A stretch of 64,000 nucleotides of DNA from Eustoma russellianum (Eukaryota > Streptophyta > Magnoliopsida > Gentianales > Gentianaceae): assembly GCA_036186865.1 (NCBI GenBank), contig AP025069.1, positions 22,538,616 to 22,602,615 of the forward strand, written 5' to 3'. The notes beneath the pieces are model-generated. The model was not told the DNA's origin. It saw only the letters and a program-made list of their open reading frames with translations, and made no database searches. The translations under genes and the position numbers were made by a program. How positions within the stretch are numbered: position 1 is the first letter of the stretch; every line of letters starts with the position of its first letter. Below, one piece after another: positions 44,444-56,529 of the stretch.

Positions 44444-44640
44444 AAAGGGGGAGAGAATGCATGATTTAAGGGGGAGAGAATGCATGATTTAAGGGGGAGA
44501 GAGAAACTGATTGCATAAATCAAGGGGGAGCGGTTTGAAATTTGAAATTCAAAATTTGAATTTATGCATGATTGAAGGGGGAGGGATAGGATTTAAATCA
44601 TGAATGTAGGTTATTTTGAAAATCATCAAAAGGGAAAGAT
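44444..44640 (+). promoter_or_regulatory. copia A repeated polypurine tracts
   Basis: Five copies of A(A)GGGGGAG (near 44444, 44468, 44491, 44522, 44575) plus an LTR-proximal AAAAGGGAAAGAT directly before LTR3. They would prime plus-strand DNA. Multiple tracts are a reported trait of Sireviruses. Confidence 0.85.
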
Positions 44641-44969
44641 TGTAGAGAAAAAGGGGTTTGAGTGATTTCAAAATACATGATTTAAACGTGCATGACATAT
44701 TGCATAAAACTTGCCTTATATAGTTCATATATAATATTGTCGTACTAACGAGCCATGAAGCTTTAAAGTTTACTTAAAATGGCAAACATTTGTTGTGTTT
44801 GAACTATTTTCAGGTGCCACCATTAATGAACTAAACTAGTTCATTAAGTGAAGTACTTAGTTAATTAAACTAAGTAGTTCATTAAAGGAAGCAATATTTG
44901 GAAAAGTCACAAAGGCAACAAGTTGAAGAAAAGAAAGTTCTCCCTCTCCTCTCCACACTTATTACACGC

Positions 44970-45014
<45 letters not shown>

Positions 45015-47662
45015 GGTTTTTTTTGAAAAAGGCACATACACATTTATTCCAACGTACTACAGACACGTTATATATTTTACGTACGTACGTTAACGTCACA
45101 CCACCATACTTAACTCATATTTATGAGTATATTCAAGTCTTATATCATATGATATAAGTCATAGTGATGACAAATTAAATACGACACGTCAAATAGTTCT
45201 AAACCGAAAATTGTCTTATCGTGCGAATACCGAAACTTCGCCAACGTGTCACGTACTTGCCATAAATAGATGGCCAGACCCTACACTTCAAAAATAGCCA
45301 TAAATTTTGTGGCTTTCATGCTATATGCAGACATAAAATCATTCCATGTTGGCACACACAAATCACCTCACATTAAGGCCAAATTGTGGAGATTCCAATT
45401 TCAATATCGTCACATGGCTAGGCGCCACTTTAATCAGCCTAAGTGCTGAATATTAAAGTTTAATTTATGTATATTATGTGTAACATAATATATATAACAT
45501 GTGCAAAAAGTTGGAATTTAATTAGAGAAAAATCGGGTAATCGATAAACGTCGAAAATTCGGTTTTCTACGTACACGACACATGGAACGTTTTTGGCATA
45601 TCATATAACATGTATCTAGACACTTTTTACATACTTCATACATCTCAAAGTGTTCTAGAAAATTCAATTAAGGGCTGATTGGAATATACCATGTGTATAT
45701 AATTAAATGTGCACTATTTTACAAAGTTTGCAAAAATAAAATTCAGCACATGTATCATCCTTGTCACACGCCCAAGCCACCTTGTTGGAGCATATGTGAA
45801 GCTTTTTTGGAATCTTTATTGGTCAAGAATGAAGCATACAAAGTTGGTGACATAAAGAAAAGAGCTACACAAGGTAACATTTCAAACTTTTGTCACATTT
45901 GTAACACATGCTGAAAATTTCAGCATGTGCATTAGAGCTGGCCGATTTTAACACTATTATGAGTCATATTTTGTGTCTTGATTAAGGTGGATCGATTGGA
46001 AGACAATTTGGAAGTATTTTGAATAAGTTATGGAATTAAATTTGTGATATTTTGAATATCACACATGCTGAAAATTTCAGCATGTGTGGGAATGTATATT
46101 GCCGAATTTTAGGCCTCACTGATGTCTAATTTTATTCCAAAAATTAATAAAGATGTCTTGCAATAAATGGTGATTAATTTTCAAGAAATAAATCAAAGAA
46201 AACTTGGCAACATTTTGAAAAGAATACAAATGTGTCACATGCTGAAATTTCAGCATGTAAAGACTCTTTATGGCCGATTTTTTCATGACTTTTTGGAGAA
46301 AATTGTCTTGCTAATTTTGGGTGATAATCTTGTGAATTATGGTGATAATTTTATGATGATTTTGGCACATGTTTTAAGTGTTATTCTCACATTTGTCTAG
46401 TCATCAAATGATGACAACATCCAACCAATCAATGAGTGCCAAGTAAGCAAGAGCTTAATGATCATCCAATGAAGAGATGCCAAGTAAGCAAAGACATGTC
46501 ACAATGATGCCATATACTCTTCCAAGGACTTAGAAGATAATTTTCAAGAAGGGAAGAGGATCATAGGAGGGGCGGCCATAATGATAAAAAGAAAGGAAGA
46601 AAAGCAAAACAATGACAAGAACAAGTCTTGCAAATCCAAAGATCAAAAACGTTTTTAGCCTTCTTCTTCTACACTCTCTTTCTTTCTTCTCTCTAAAAGC
46701 CTATTGTACTTACATTCATATACTTGAATAGGCTTCATCTAGACCACCACATATTCTTTCATTGTTGTAAAAGATTGATCAAGGTGTGATCAATCTTGAA
46801 CTCGCAAGGTGGTGGTGTTCGTGTGCATTGTATTTTCATACAAGGTTTGCAAAGGGTTGGAGTTGGTGTGTAACTCCATCAACCCTGTGGTAAGCTTTTT
46901 TTGTGTTGTGTGATTAGTGTGAACCGAGGAAGGTGTCCTCGAAGACTGGAGTAGGTTGTTTATAACTGAACAAGTATAAAATTCTTGGTGTCATTTACTT
47001 TCAGCACTTACTTTAAGTTTCAGCACTTTTATCTTTTTTTGATCACGTTCGTAAAAATAGTAAACGAATTTCAAAAATTACGAAACTTTTCAGAATCATA
47101 GCCACAAGTCTTAAGGTTACTTTGGCACAAGTTTCGACCCTTTTAGATAAGTATAAATCATGCAAACGTCCAAAGTTCTGAGACTAGTGCAGTCTGATTT
47201 TCAGGCTTGCAAAGGTTGAGACTTTGATCGTATTTGACTAACTTCCCAAAAGAATATTTCAAAACTGTTTTAACTCATTTAAATACAACTTATAAGGGGT
47301 TAGTTGTTAAATTTTCAGAGCATTTGGAGTTACGTACAAACAGGAATTAATTTTTCAAATCAGTCTACCGTTTCTGGCAGATTTGCGCAATCTGACCACC
47401 AACGAATTTTCAAGGGATTAGAGGTTGAATTTAAATCTGAAAGTTTTAGGAGACACTCATAACATCTGAGGCTAAGTTCTCTCCAAATTCCAAAATTTTT
47501 GAAGACCTGCAACCTAGTTTTCAAAATGTTTTAAAATTAGTCCTGAAAACAGAAACTGTTTTCAGAAGTTGGGTTTTTGGTTTAAAACTATTTTAAAAAC
47601 CACATTTTCCGCACCCACTATTCAACCCCTCCCCCTTCTAGTAGTGCCTTGCAGATCCTACA
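44641..47662 (+). repeat. copia A LTR3 (3' LTR)
   Basis: TGTAGAG to CCTACA, aligning end to end with LTR2. It carries the CTTATATCATATGATATAAG palindrome at 45139-45158 and three CATGCTGAAA/TTTCAGCATG palindromes (45905-45929, 46060-46088, 46237-46258). The first is perfect here but has one changed base in LTR2. Confidence 0.92.
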
Positions 47663-47667
47663 ATAAA
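47663..47667. repeat. copia A target-site duplication, right
   Basis: ATAAA, identical to 34991-34995. The gypsy integrase reading resumes directly after it. Confidence 0.85.
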
Positions 47668-48850
47668 GACATGAAGAAGAATTATTGGTTGAATGGCATG
47701 AAGCATGAATAGCTGAGTATATTACCAGATGTTTGGTATGCCAGCAAGTAAAGGTAGAGCATCAGCGTCCAGGAGGACTTATGCAGTTGTTGGAGATACC
47801 TAAGTAGAAATGGAAGCACATTACTATGGATTTTGCATGAGGACTCCCTATGACAAGAAATGGCAATGATGTTATTTGGATAATTATGGATCGATTGACT
47901 AAATCTGCACACTTCCTACAAGTGTCGAGTGAAGCTACGATAGAGAAGCTAGTGACGTTATATGTGGATAACATTGTGAGCTTGCATGGATTACTAGTGA
48001 GTATCGTGTCGGACCGAGATCCTAGTTTCACATCTCGATTTTAGACTGCATATCAGAGAGTCACGGGGACAGAGTTAAGCATGATATGGCATTCCATCCC
48101 AAGACTGATGGACAATCGGAGAGGAAAATCCAGACCCTAAAGCATATGCTGAGAGCCTTCACGCTAGATTTCAAAGGAAATTAGGATAATTTAGTGAAGC
48201 TGATAGAGTTTTCATACAATAATAGTCACATAGCGTGATTGGCATGCCGCTGTTTGAAGCGTTGTACTACAGAAAGTGTAGACACCCTCTGTATTGGGAT
48301 GAAGTTAGGGAAAGAAGCATCACTGGACTCGAGCTAGTTGAGTAGACATTGGAGAAAGTAAATATTATTCGAGAGAGGCTCAAGGTAGCTTAGGATCTCA
48401 ATAAGAGTTGGACTGATCCTAAGAGACGGCCTCTCGAATTCGCAGTGGGTGAGAAGGTATACTTGAGGGTTTCACCCATGAATGGTGTGATGAGATTCAG
48501 AGGAAAGGGTGAGTTGAGCCCTCGTTATATCGTACCATACGAGGTACTCGAGAAGATTGGAAACTTGGCGTATTGTTTAGCACTACCTCCAGCGTTATTG
48601 CAAGCACACAATGTTTTCCATGTGTCCCAACTACGGTATTATGTTCCTGACCCAACTCACGTATTAGAAGCTCGACCATTAAAAGATAAAGAGTGATACG
48701 ACATACGAGGAGACGTTGATACACATCATGGTCAAGAAGAATTAAGTTTTATGGGGACAAGGGATTCCCTAACTAAAGTAATCATACAGAGAGAGAAGCA
48801 ACATGGGAACTAGAAGAATAAGTGCCATCGTATCCACACATCTTCGACTA
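47668..48850 (+). pseudogene. gypsy G pol part 2: integrase core, C-terminus and chromodomain remnant
   Basis: Continuation of the integrase cut at 34990: zinc region KNYWL and CLVCQQVK (47680-47760), catalytic core KWKHITMDF near 47810, DRLTKSAHFL (47887), SDRDPSF (48010), then a mutated stretch, and the C-terminal GPY-like module KVYLRVSP, SPRYIVPYEV and HNVFHVSQLRYYVPDP (48450-48655). Beyond the stop at 48696, another frame reads EATWELEE and YPHIF (48790-48850), typical of chromodomains. In-frame stops occur at about 47718, 47805, 47838 and 48042. Confidence 0.82.
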
Positions 48851-48896
48851 AGGTATCCAAGTTTCAAGGATAGAACTTTTTGTAAGAGGGGAGGAA

Positions 48897-49727
48897 TGTT
48901 ACGTCCAGAAAATTTTAAAAAAAGAAAAATAAAAGGTAAATAAATATGAAATATAGGATAATAGTTGTCCAATATGTTATTTGTTTATGATAGGTACATA
49001 TCGGATAAAATCAAATCTTAATGAATTAATCTTAAATGGTACATATTCCTTTATCCATTAGGGAACCACACAAAACCCTAACCTCACCCTCACCAAACTC
49101 ACAGCCGGCCTCGCTCAACCTACCAACAAAACAATCGGCCAACCCTCTAGAGAAGAAGAAACAAAGAGATTTTCTTCCAAGAAACCCTAGGTTTTGATCA
49201 GTTGTATAATTTAATAAATATACAGGTTAGTATCCTTGTTGTATTCGTTATGATTTTGCGAACATTATAGATATATGTTTCATATAAACTTGAGGATCAT
49301 GCATATATATTATTGATTGCATAAATAAGTGGGTATATATATGTATGATTGGCCGTGTGTATGTATATGTATATATAGATGCCAAATTTTATAGTTTATG
49401 GAATATAAGCCGAAAATTATATTTATATGTCTCGGACGAATATGCATATATGTATAAGATTGATGTATAATTTTTATAGGTATATAATTTGTAACCTATG
49501 CTATTGTGTGAATATGTGTGTGATGAATTGTGTGAGCTTGTATGAATTTCGGATGGACATTTATGGTGGAGAAAATTAGGATTTTGTATGAATTGAGGGT
49601 AGAATAAGGCTGGAAATCGTTTGGAGTGGATTCTGGCAGTGGCGCGTGAGCCAGACGTACTGACCTGGCAGCGACATGTGGGCGGTGCTCGTGGTGCGTG
49701 AAGCACGTGAGTGTATGCAGTGTGTCA
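48897..49727 (+). repeat. gypsy G 3' LTR, left part
   Basis: It begins TGTTACGTCC directly after a polypurine tract (AAGAGGGGAGGAA). Non-coding. It is interrupted at 49728 by a solo copia LTR. Confidence 0.85.
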
Positions 49728-52403
49728 TGTTGAGAAAAAGTGTGAATTTTACAAATGCATGATTTAAATAGTACGAGTTTACGAAAAGAAATGCATGACA
49801 AAATTATTACTTGACACGTTTTTGTGATATATATGTCTCATATGCTTTTTATATATTGTTGTCGCACTAACAAGCCATGAAGCATTAAAGCTTACATCAT
49901 ATGAAAAACACTTGTTGTCTTTGAACTATTTTCAGGTGCCGCAATTAATGAACTAAACTAGTTCATTAAGTAAAGTGCTTAAGTTAAAGAACTAACTAGT
50001 TCATTAAATGAAGACATATTTGGAGAAAGCTTGATGGGAACAAAATTGAAAATGGAAAGTCTCCTCATTCATTCCATCTACACGCCATTTATGCATATTA
50101 TATATATATTTATATTTTTTACTAAAAAAGCACAATACACATACATTCCGAGTAGTACTGACACGTCACATATATTACAAACGTACGTCAAAGTCACACC
50201 ACTATATACACCTCATATTTATGAGTATATTCAGGTCTTATACCATATAATATAAGACATGGTGATGACAAAATTATAACGACACGTTACAAGGTTATAA
50301 ACCAAAAATTGTCGTACCGGGTGACTACCAAAACTTCGCCAACGTGTCACGTACTTGCCATATAAAGATGGAAAGACCTTATACTTCAAAAATAGCCAAA
50401 AATTTCGTGGCTCACATATTAAATTCAGCCACTAAATCATTCCATGTTGGCACACACAAATCACCCACAATTTAGGCCAAATTATGGAGATTTCAAATTC
50501 AATTTTTTTGCACATGGGGGCGCCTCTAAGTCAGACATTAGAGATGAATGTCTACTTTATTTTATGCATATTATGTGTGACATAATATATATGACATGTG
50601 CAAACAGTTCGAATTCAATCAGAGAAAAGTCGCGTAATCTACGAAAGTCAAAAATTCGGTTTTCTACGAACACAACACATGGAACGTTTTTGGCAAGAGT
50701 TGTAATATGTATCTAGACACTTTTTACACATTCAAGACATGTTAAAGTGTTCTAGAAAATTCAAATTAGGGCTGATTGGAATTTACCATATATGCGTAAT
50801 TATTGTGCATTATTTGCAAAAGTTTACTAAAATGAAATTCAGCACATGTACAAGTCTTCTCACATGCCATTTGCACCCTTGATGGAGCCTATGTGGAGCT
50901 TAGTTGGCATCTTAATTGGTGGATAACATGCCACACAAGGTTAGTGACATAAAAGAGGGAGCTACACAAGGTAACAATTCAAAAGGTTTCAAACTACACC
51001 ACATGCTGAAAATTTTCATCACATGTGAATTGGTTGGCCGATTGTTTGCTCTAAATGCACCCTAATTTGCTTCCTAAAATTGAAGGGATTGAATGGTGAT
51101 TGTTTGGTAACATTTTGACTACTATTTGGCACATGTTTCATGAGTTTATTTCAATTTTACAGCTCATTAAAATGGTGACAAGTTGGACCAATCATCAAGT
51201 GACAAGTAAGCAAGATCAAGTCATCCTTCCAATCATAGTGTGCCAAGTAAGCAAGATGGTATCATATACACACAAGGAAATCTTCCAAGGGCATTAAAGA
51301 GAATTCTCAAGAAAGGAAGAAGGCCCTAGGGGGCGGCCACACATGCTTAAAAAGAAGAGAAATAGTGCAAACAAAGTCAAGACTATAACTCATATTCTCA
51401 CAAGTGCAAGAGGCTCTACTACTTTCTTCTTCTTCTTCTTCTCTCAAGCCTATTATTCATATATTCTAAATATTGTATAGGATTTGAACATATCACCAAA
51501 ACACGTTCATTGTTTAAAGGGTTGATCAAGGTGTGATCAAACCTTCATTCGATCGGTGGTGGTGTCCGTGATTCGTTTGCTCGATTGTATTGTTTGTAAA
51601 TGGGTGGAGTTGGTGTGTAACTCCAGTCACCCTTATGTTAAGGTGTTTTTGGTGTTTAGTGATAACTGAGGGAGGTGTCCTCGAAGACTAGAGTAGGTTG
51701 TTTTAACCGAACCAGTATAAAATTCTCGGTGTTCTTACTTTCCAACACTTTACTTTCAGTTTTCTGTTTTCTATATCGTTTTCATTACAATGATAAAAAT
51801 AGAAAACGATTTTCAAAAATCAAAAAACTTTTCAGAAACATAGCCACACATCATAGCTTTCATTTTGCGCAAGTTTCAACTCATTTGGATAACTGTAAGT
51901 CAGTGAAACGTAAATAGTTCTGAGACTAGTGCAATCTATTTTTTCAGATTTGTAAAGGTTGAGAACATCAACGTAGTTGACTTACTTTCCAAAGAAATTT
52001 TCAAAAACTGTTTCAACCCATTATAATACATAACTTTAGGGTCTTTTCATTAAATTTTCAGACCATTTGGAGTCACCAATGAATCGGAATAAATTTTTCA
52101 AGTCGGAGCACGGTTTCTGGAAGATTCATGCAATCTAACCAAGAAGGTATTTTAAAGAGGTTAGGAGTGAAGTTTCATTATGAAATTTTTATGAGATACT
52201 TATAACATCTAAGAGTTCATTCACACCGAATTTCATAATTTTTGAAGGTCTGTAACTAGGTCATTTAATTATTTCAAATTAGGATCTTAAAACAGAAACT
52301 ATTTTCAGAAATGAGGTTTTTGGTTCAAAAGTTTTTAAAAACCAAATTTTCTGCACCCACTATTCAACTCCCCCCCTTATAGTGGTGCTATACAGGTCCT
52401 ACA
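49728..52403 (+). repeat. solo LTR of copia family B (B2)
   Basis: A complete LTR of 2,676 bp from TGTTGAG to CTACA in plus orientation. It matches the reverse complement of the B1 LTRs and has no coding region attached. Flanks are TGTCA and CGTTA, which could be a decayed 5-bp duplication (two C/T differences). Two U3 inverted repeats lie at 49945-49969 (perfect) and 49984-50007 (one mismatch). It is the uninterrupted reference copy that shows where the LINEs entered the B1 LTRs. Confidence 0.88.
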
Positions 52404-53704
52404 CGTTAGGCGTGAATTGTGTGTGCTGTGTGTGGTGTTTGTTGTGTGTGAATGTGGATGATGTGTGTGTTAGGGGTAGGCCAAGGGGAGGGAGTTGGGG
52501 GTGAGGGGAATTAGGGTTTGGGAGAAGGGGCATGGTCTAAGAGAGTTAGGGGCGGGGGAAAAAGGATCCTGAGGGAGTGGGGGTGGGCTGTGAGGGGGTT
52601 GAGTCAGGGGGGAAGGGGCTGAGGGCCGAAGGGGGGAAGGGGAATGGTTTAGGCGGGTAGTGGACTGGGATGAATGGGTTGAGAGAGTTGGGGGAAGAAA
52701 ATTGGGATGGGCCAAGGGAAGAAAAGAAAGAAAAAAGGGAGAAGAAGGCTTGTGGGCCGCGGGTTGAGATGAAGGAAGAGTAAGCAGGGCCATTGGGCTG
52801 AGCGCGGGCCTGAGCCGAGGGCATATTGGTTATTTCGATAGAGCGTCTGGACATGTTGACTATTGGGGTGATCAGTTCGTAGGTCTTATAATATAAGTCA
52901 CTTCTAAGGAAAGTGCTATAGTTATTGTATTGAACTTTGTTTTGAAAATTTAGAAATGTGGACTTTGGACCAATTTGTAATCGGGTTTGGCCTTTGATTT
53001 GGGACTCTGAATTTGGATATTGGACTTCGATTTTGGGCAATGACTTCGGTTTTGGTTCTTGAACTTTGCATTGCATTGATTGTGGAACTTTGCATCATTT
53101 TGACTTTGGCTAACATTTGATTGGCCATTTGAGTGGATGTTTGACTTTGATACATGTTTGATTGTAATGGGTAATATAGTTAATTTATTTGCGAATGAGA
53201 AACTCGACATTTTCCTAAATTGTTCAAATATGTGTTTACACCTGTTTTCCTGTGTATGATCCTATAGTAAATACAGGCAGGCTACTTGATGGACGATGTT
53301 TTGTCGCTTATACTATACATTTTTGGTCTTTTACAGAGAATCAGGGGTACGATCTAGAGTTCATACAGGACGAGTCTGAGTGGGGATACCGTTGATCCGA
53401 AGGCTATGGAGATGACGTGTTTGTGGAATGAATTTGAGACTTTATTTTGCGGATTTGTTATTTTGATACTTAGAATTTGTGGATTAAGTTTACGATTTAT
53501 GTATTACATTCGGATATTGCCTAGATTTATATACTGATGATTTGATAATTATATTAATGGTTTTAATTTTATGACGATTCCGTTGTATCAGTCTATGTCA
53601 CTTTTCTGACGTGTATATGATTTGGTTTGACGCCTTGTATTTCTCTTAGCAGAATAAGACGGGTGAACCGTTTCGAATGCTAGGATTCGAGACAGGGCAC
53701 TACA
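52404..53704 (+). repeat. gypsy G 3' LTR, right part
   Basis: It resumes after the solo LTR and ends GGGCACTACA. The last ~870 bp align with 31005-31861. Bases 52440-52820 are strongly purine-rich on this strand; the proline-rich antisense ORFs there are composition artefacts. Confidence 0.85.
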
Positions 53705-54841
53705 CATATAGCATTGTCTATATATATAACTTAGGCTATACATGCATGTTGTACCTAACCTCTAAAGGACCTACGTAAGGCTTTCATTTTAACATTATGC
53801 TATTCATTAGGGATCACATACCTCAATATGTCGCTCTCCTGTTGGGTTATGAGTGTGTTTTGATTATTTATATGAGATAAATATGCAAAAAATTTAAAAA
53901 CTTGCAAAAAATTCAAGTTTTAGTGGTAGTCAATACCGAACTCAGAATGGTCTTGACCAAACGTTCAGTGTACTTTAGTATGCACTAGATCAAACTCAAA
54001 ATGGATTGACCAAACATTTGACAAAACAGTAGAAAAAATTCTATTAACGTGACCGAATGCACTATCAAACTTAAGATTTGCATTAAGTAACTCACAAGAC
54101 CAAACTCAAAATTAGCATCGTCGAACGTTCGGTCGCTGTAATTTCAAAATTTAAAATTGTTTGAAAAGTCAATTTCAAAATTTGATCGAACTCATAACCA
54201 AACTCAAAAATGTAACTTTGCCATTAGGAAACACTGAAGATTTGTTGATGAGTTTGGTGAGGAAAATAGAGAGTTAAGAGAGGAGATCAAACTCAACACC
54301 AAACTCTGAGTTGAGTTAGGCGAAAGTGAGCGAACGTTCATTCATGAGTTTGGTGTCCTGAAATATAGCTATTACGACATAATTTTCAAACTACAAAAGA
54401 TTGTATCTCTTCTATCTATCCCAAATTGATTGCTCATTTATTGTCAATGACTCCAATGCTATTTCAAGTGCTTTTACATGTCCTAGAAGCATCTATGTGG
54501 TAAATCATCAACCACAATAAAAAAAAGAGTTGTTGGAGAGAGTTTAAATTGTGGAAGAGCAATGAATGAAGCAATAGAAAGTGACAAGGTCAAAAATATG
54601 AAATTAAAGACCTTTATATATACAAGAAGGTTTGAAGAGGCAATTATACGCTTTCAACTTCTTATACCTCCATCATTCCTTCATCTCAAAAGCTTTTAAG
54701 TGGAAGAAGTGTTTAAAGCTCATTAAGCTCTTGTTGTTTATTTTCAATTGTTGTATTGTTAGAATATTACAGTCTAACACAAGAGGAACTAAACATGTTT
54801 GATCTCTTGTTTGTGATTTTGACTTTTTTAAAAAGTATAAC
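53705..54841. other. degenerate AT-rich region between gypsy G and copia C
   Basis: No gene recognised. At 53935-54360 a short motif, roughly ACCAAACTCAAAAT with GTTCGGTC-like partners, recurs six or more times in diverged form. A TATA-like TTTATATATACAAG lies near 54612. It could be an old LTR, but no second copy lies in the window. Confidence 0.4.
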
Positions 54842-54954
54842 TGTTGAGAAATATGTTTGGATAATTTTCAAAGACATGATTTTAAGTGGTGAATGCTTAA
54901 AAATGTCACACATGATGTTATATGTGATTAAAAGTTGAAAAAGTTGAAAAAGTT

Positions 54955-55205
54955 GACATCGATCTCTTAGGTAGGTGCACATCGATCGATCTATGTACAT
55001 AGATCTCTCACATCGATCGATCTATGTAAGGCAGGAAAGTTCAAGACCTTACTGTGAGACATCGATCTCTAAACCTGAGACACATCGATCAATCGATGTA
55101 CATCGAACCCTCACTTTGATCGATCGATGTAGGTCAGAGACAAAACTTGAACTTTTCTGTGAGACATCGATCTCTAAAGCTGAGGCACTTCGATCGATCG
55201 ATATC
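54955..55205. repeat. ATCGATCGAT palindrome cluster in LTR C
   Basis: At least seven ACATCGATC(G/T)ATC(G/T)ATGT-like sites, some inside a longer unit repeated twice (GTGAGACATCGATCTCTAAA near 55058 and 55161). Confidence 0.75.
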
Positions 55206-56520
55206 TAGGGTTTTTAGAAATAATTTTCTAAAATGTGATAAAATGGTTGTTTTCATTTGTATATGATTTATACATGTTTATTATGTGATTATTACGTGTT
55301 TGGTGGTGATAATAAATGTCCTGTGACTAACGTGCCTTGGAAGTTTCTACAACTTACCAAAAAAGGGCAAAATTGGTATTTTGAGTTTTGTAGGAACGTC
55401 ACATGGTGAAAATATTTCAAGGATGTATTCTTACACTATTTATCATGAAAAAGGTGATATCATGATTATTTCTGACCATCCGGGTCATTTCTGGAGTTTT
55501 CATATACCAGGGGTATTTTGGTCATTTCACCCCCAAGGGTATTTTTGTTATTTTCACTCAAGGAATCTCTTGAGCATATTATTATCTTCATTCTGGAGCT
55601 GATTTATTATTAATTTGAAGATGACATGGTGATTCTTTATCTTTTTCTCTCACATGATGATATTATTGACTATAGCTGGATATGTGACGATTTGACATGT
55701 CACATTCTATTTTTTTCTTGAAGACCCTCTTATATATGTTATAAGAGCACATTTATCATCATTATTCAGAGATGTTTAAGGTGTCAAAGGTGTGGAAATT
55801 TTCATGACATATAAGAAGAAATATTGGGAATTTTGGTGTTACGCGTTGACATAATCTTGTCAACTATTATCTATTAATTTCTTCTTCAAAAATCTGAGTT
55901 GCTACACATATATGTATGTCCAAAAACTTGATTAATCAGGTGGACATGATGTGGTATTCATTTTACAAGTTGGTGACAAGTGGACGAATCAAAAAGGAGC
56001 TAGTTGGCAAAAATTGCCAACTTGGATTTTTCAAATGTAGCCAAATGGCTACTTGATGTTAATGGGTGTTCTCATCAGATTTTTTGAAGTCAAATGAAGA
56101 CTTCACATGTCCTATTATTGTGCTTGAACTTGGGGATATTTTGGTGGTATTATCATTTCTTATTTTATCAAGGAAAATCAATATTTTTTTTGGAAAATAC
56201 AACTTAGTAGCCAACGGCTACTTACTCAATTTTGGAGCTGATTTTAAGTTTAAAATGGTCAATGCTCACATGCCTATTATCTTGCCAAAAAGTTGAGAAG
56301 ATGATGGAGTTGTTATGGTCATATTATCTTCACATTTTCAAGATAATTCCATGTCATTTTTGGAGGCAAAAATTTGCCCATGCTGAAATGACAAGGTGGA
56401 CCAATCATTTTGTCTTATTTTGCCAAGTGTACAAGGCCAACCAATGATAAGAAGACATTTGGACTTGATGATGAAGATGGTGACACATTGGAGTTCTTAT
56501 CTCCAAGGCTCAAATTACAC

Positions 56521-56529
56521 TATAAATAG
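56521..56529 (+). promoter_or_regulatory. copia C LTR TATA box
   Basis: TATAAATAG within CTATAAATAGAGGC, followed by a pyrimidine-rich leader. It probably starts the element transcript about 30 bp downstream. Confidence 0.6.

Larger units (their letters stand above)
34996..47662 (+). mobile_element. copia A: Sirevirus-like composite with three LTRs
   Basis: Order: truncated LTR1 (34996-36058), a short piece of 3' internal sequence (36060-36200), full LTR2 (36201-39252), PBS, gag, pol, repeated polypurine tracts, full LTR3 (44641-47662). The whole block is bordered by ATAAA on both sides, so it occupies a single insertion site in the gypsy integrase. LTR2 and LTR3 are about 3.05 and 3.02 kb and differ by a few percent in the stretches I compared. 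Family A is related to but distinct from family B. Confidence 0.9.
31005..53704 (+). mobile_element. gypsy G: Ty3/gypsy chromovirus (Tekay/Del-like), split by two copia insertions
   Basis: Partial 5' LTR (31005-31861), iMet PBS (31864), degenerate gag and pol, chromodomain remnant and a full 3' LTR (48897-53704 including a solo copia LTR). Copia A (34996-47662) splits the integrase. The gag zinc knuckle, the order PR-RT-RH-INT, the integrase C-terminal motif (SPRYIVPYEV, HNVFHVSQLRYY) and the EATWELEE chromodomain text support the chromovirus assignment. Tekay/Del is my best lineage guess. All coding parts are heavily mutated. Confidence 0.88.

Noticed and set aside
45693..46400. Small plus-strand ORFs in LTR A
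   Set aside because: They lie in LTR DNA over the palindromes and are not kept in frame between LTR2 and LTR3.
52470..53076. Proline/serine-rich minus-strand ORFs
   Set aside because: They are the antisense of a purine-rich part of the gypsy LTR; composition alone gives long open frames.
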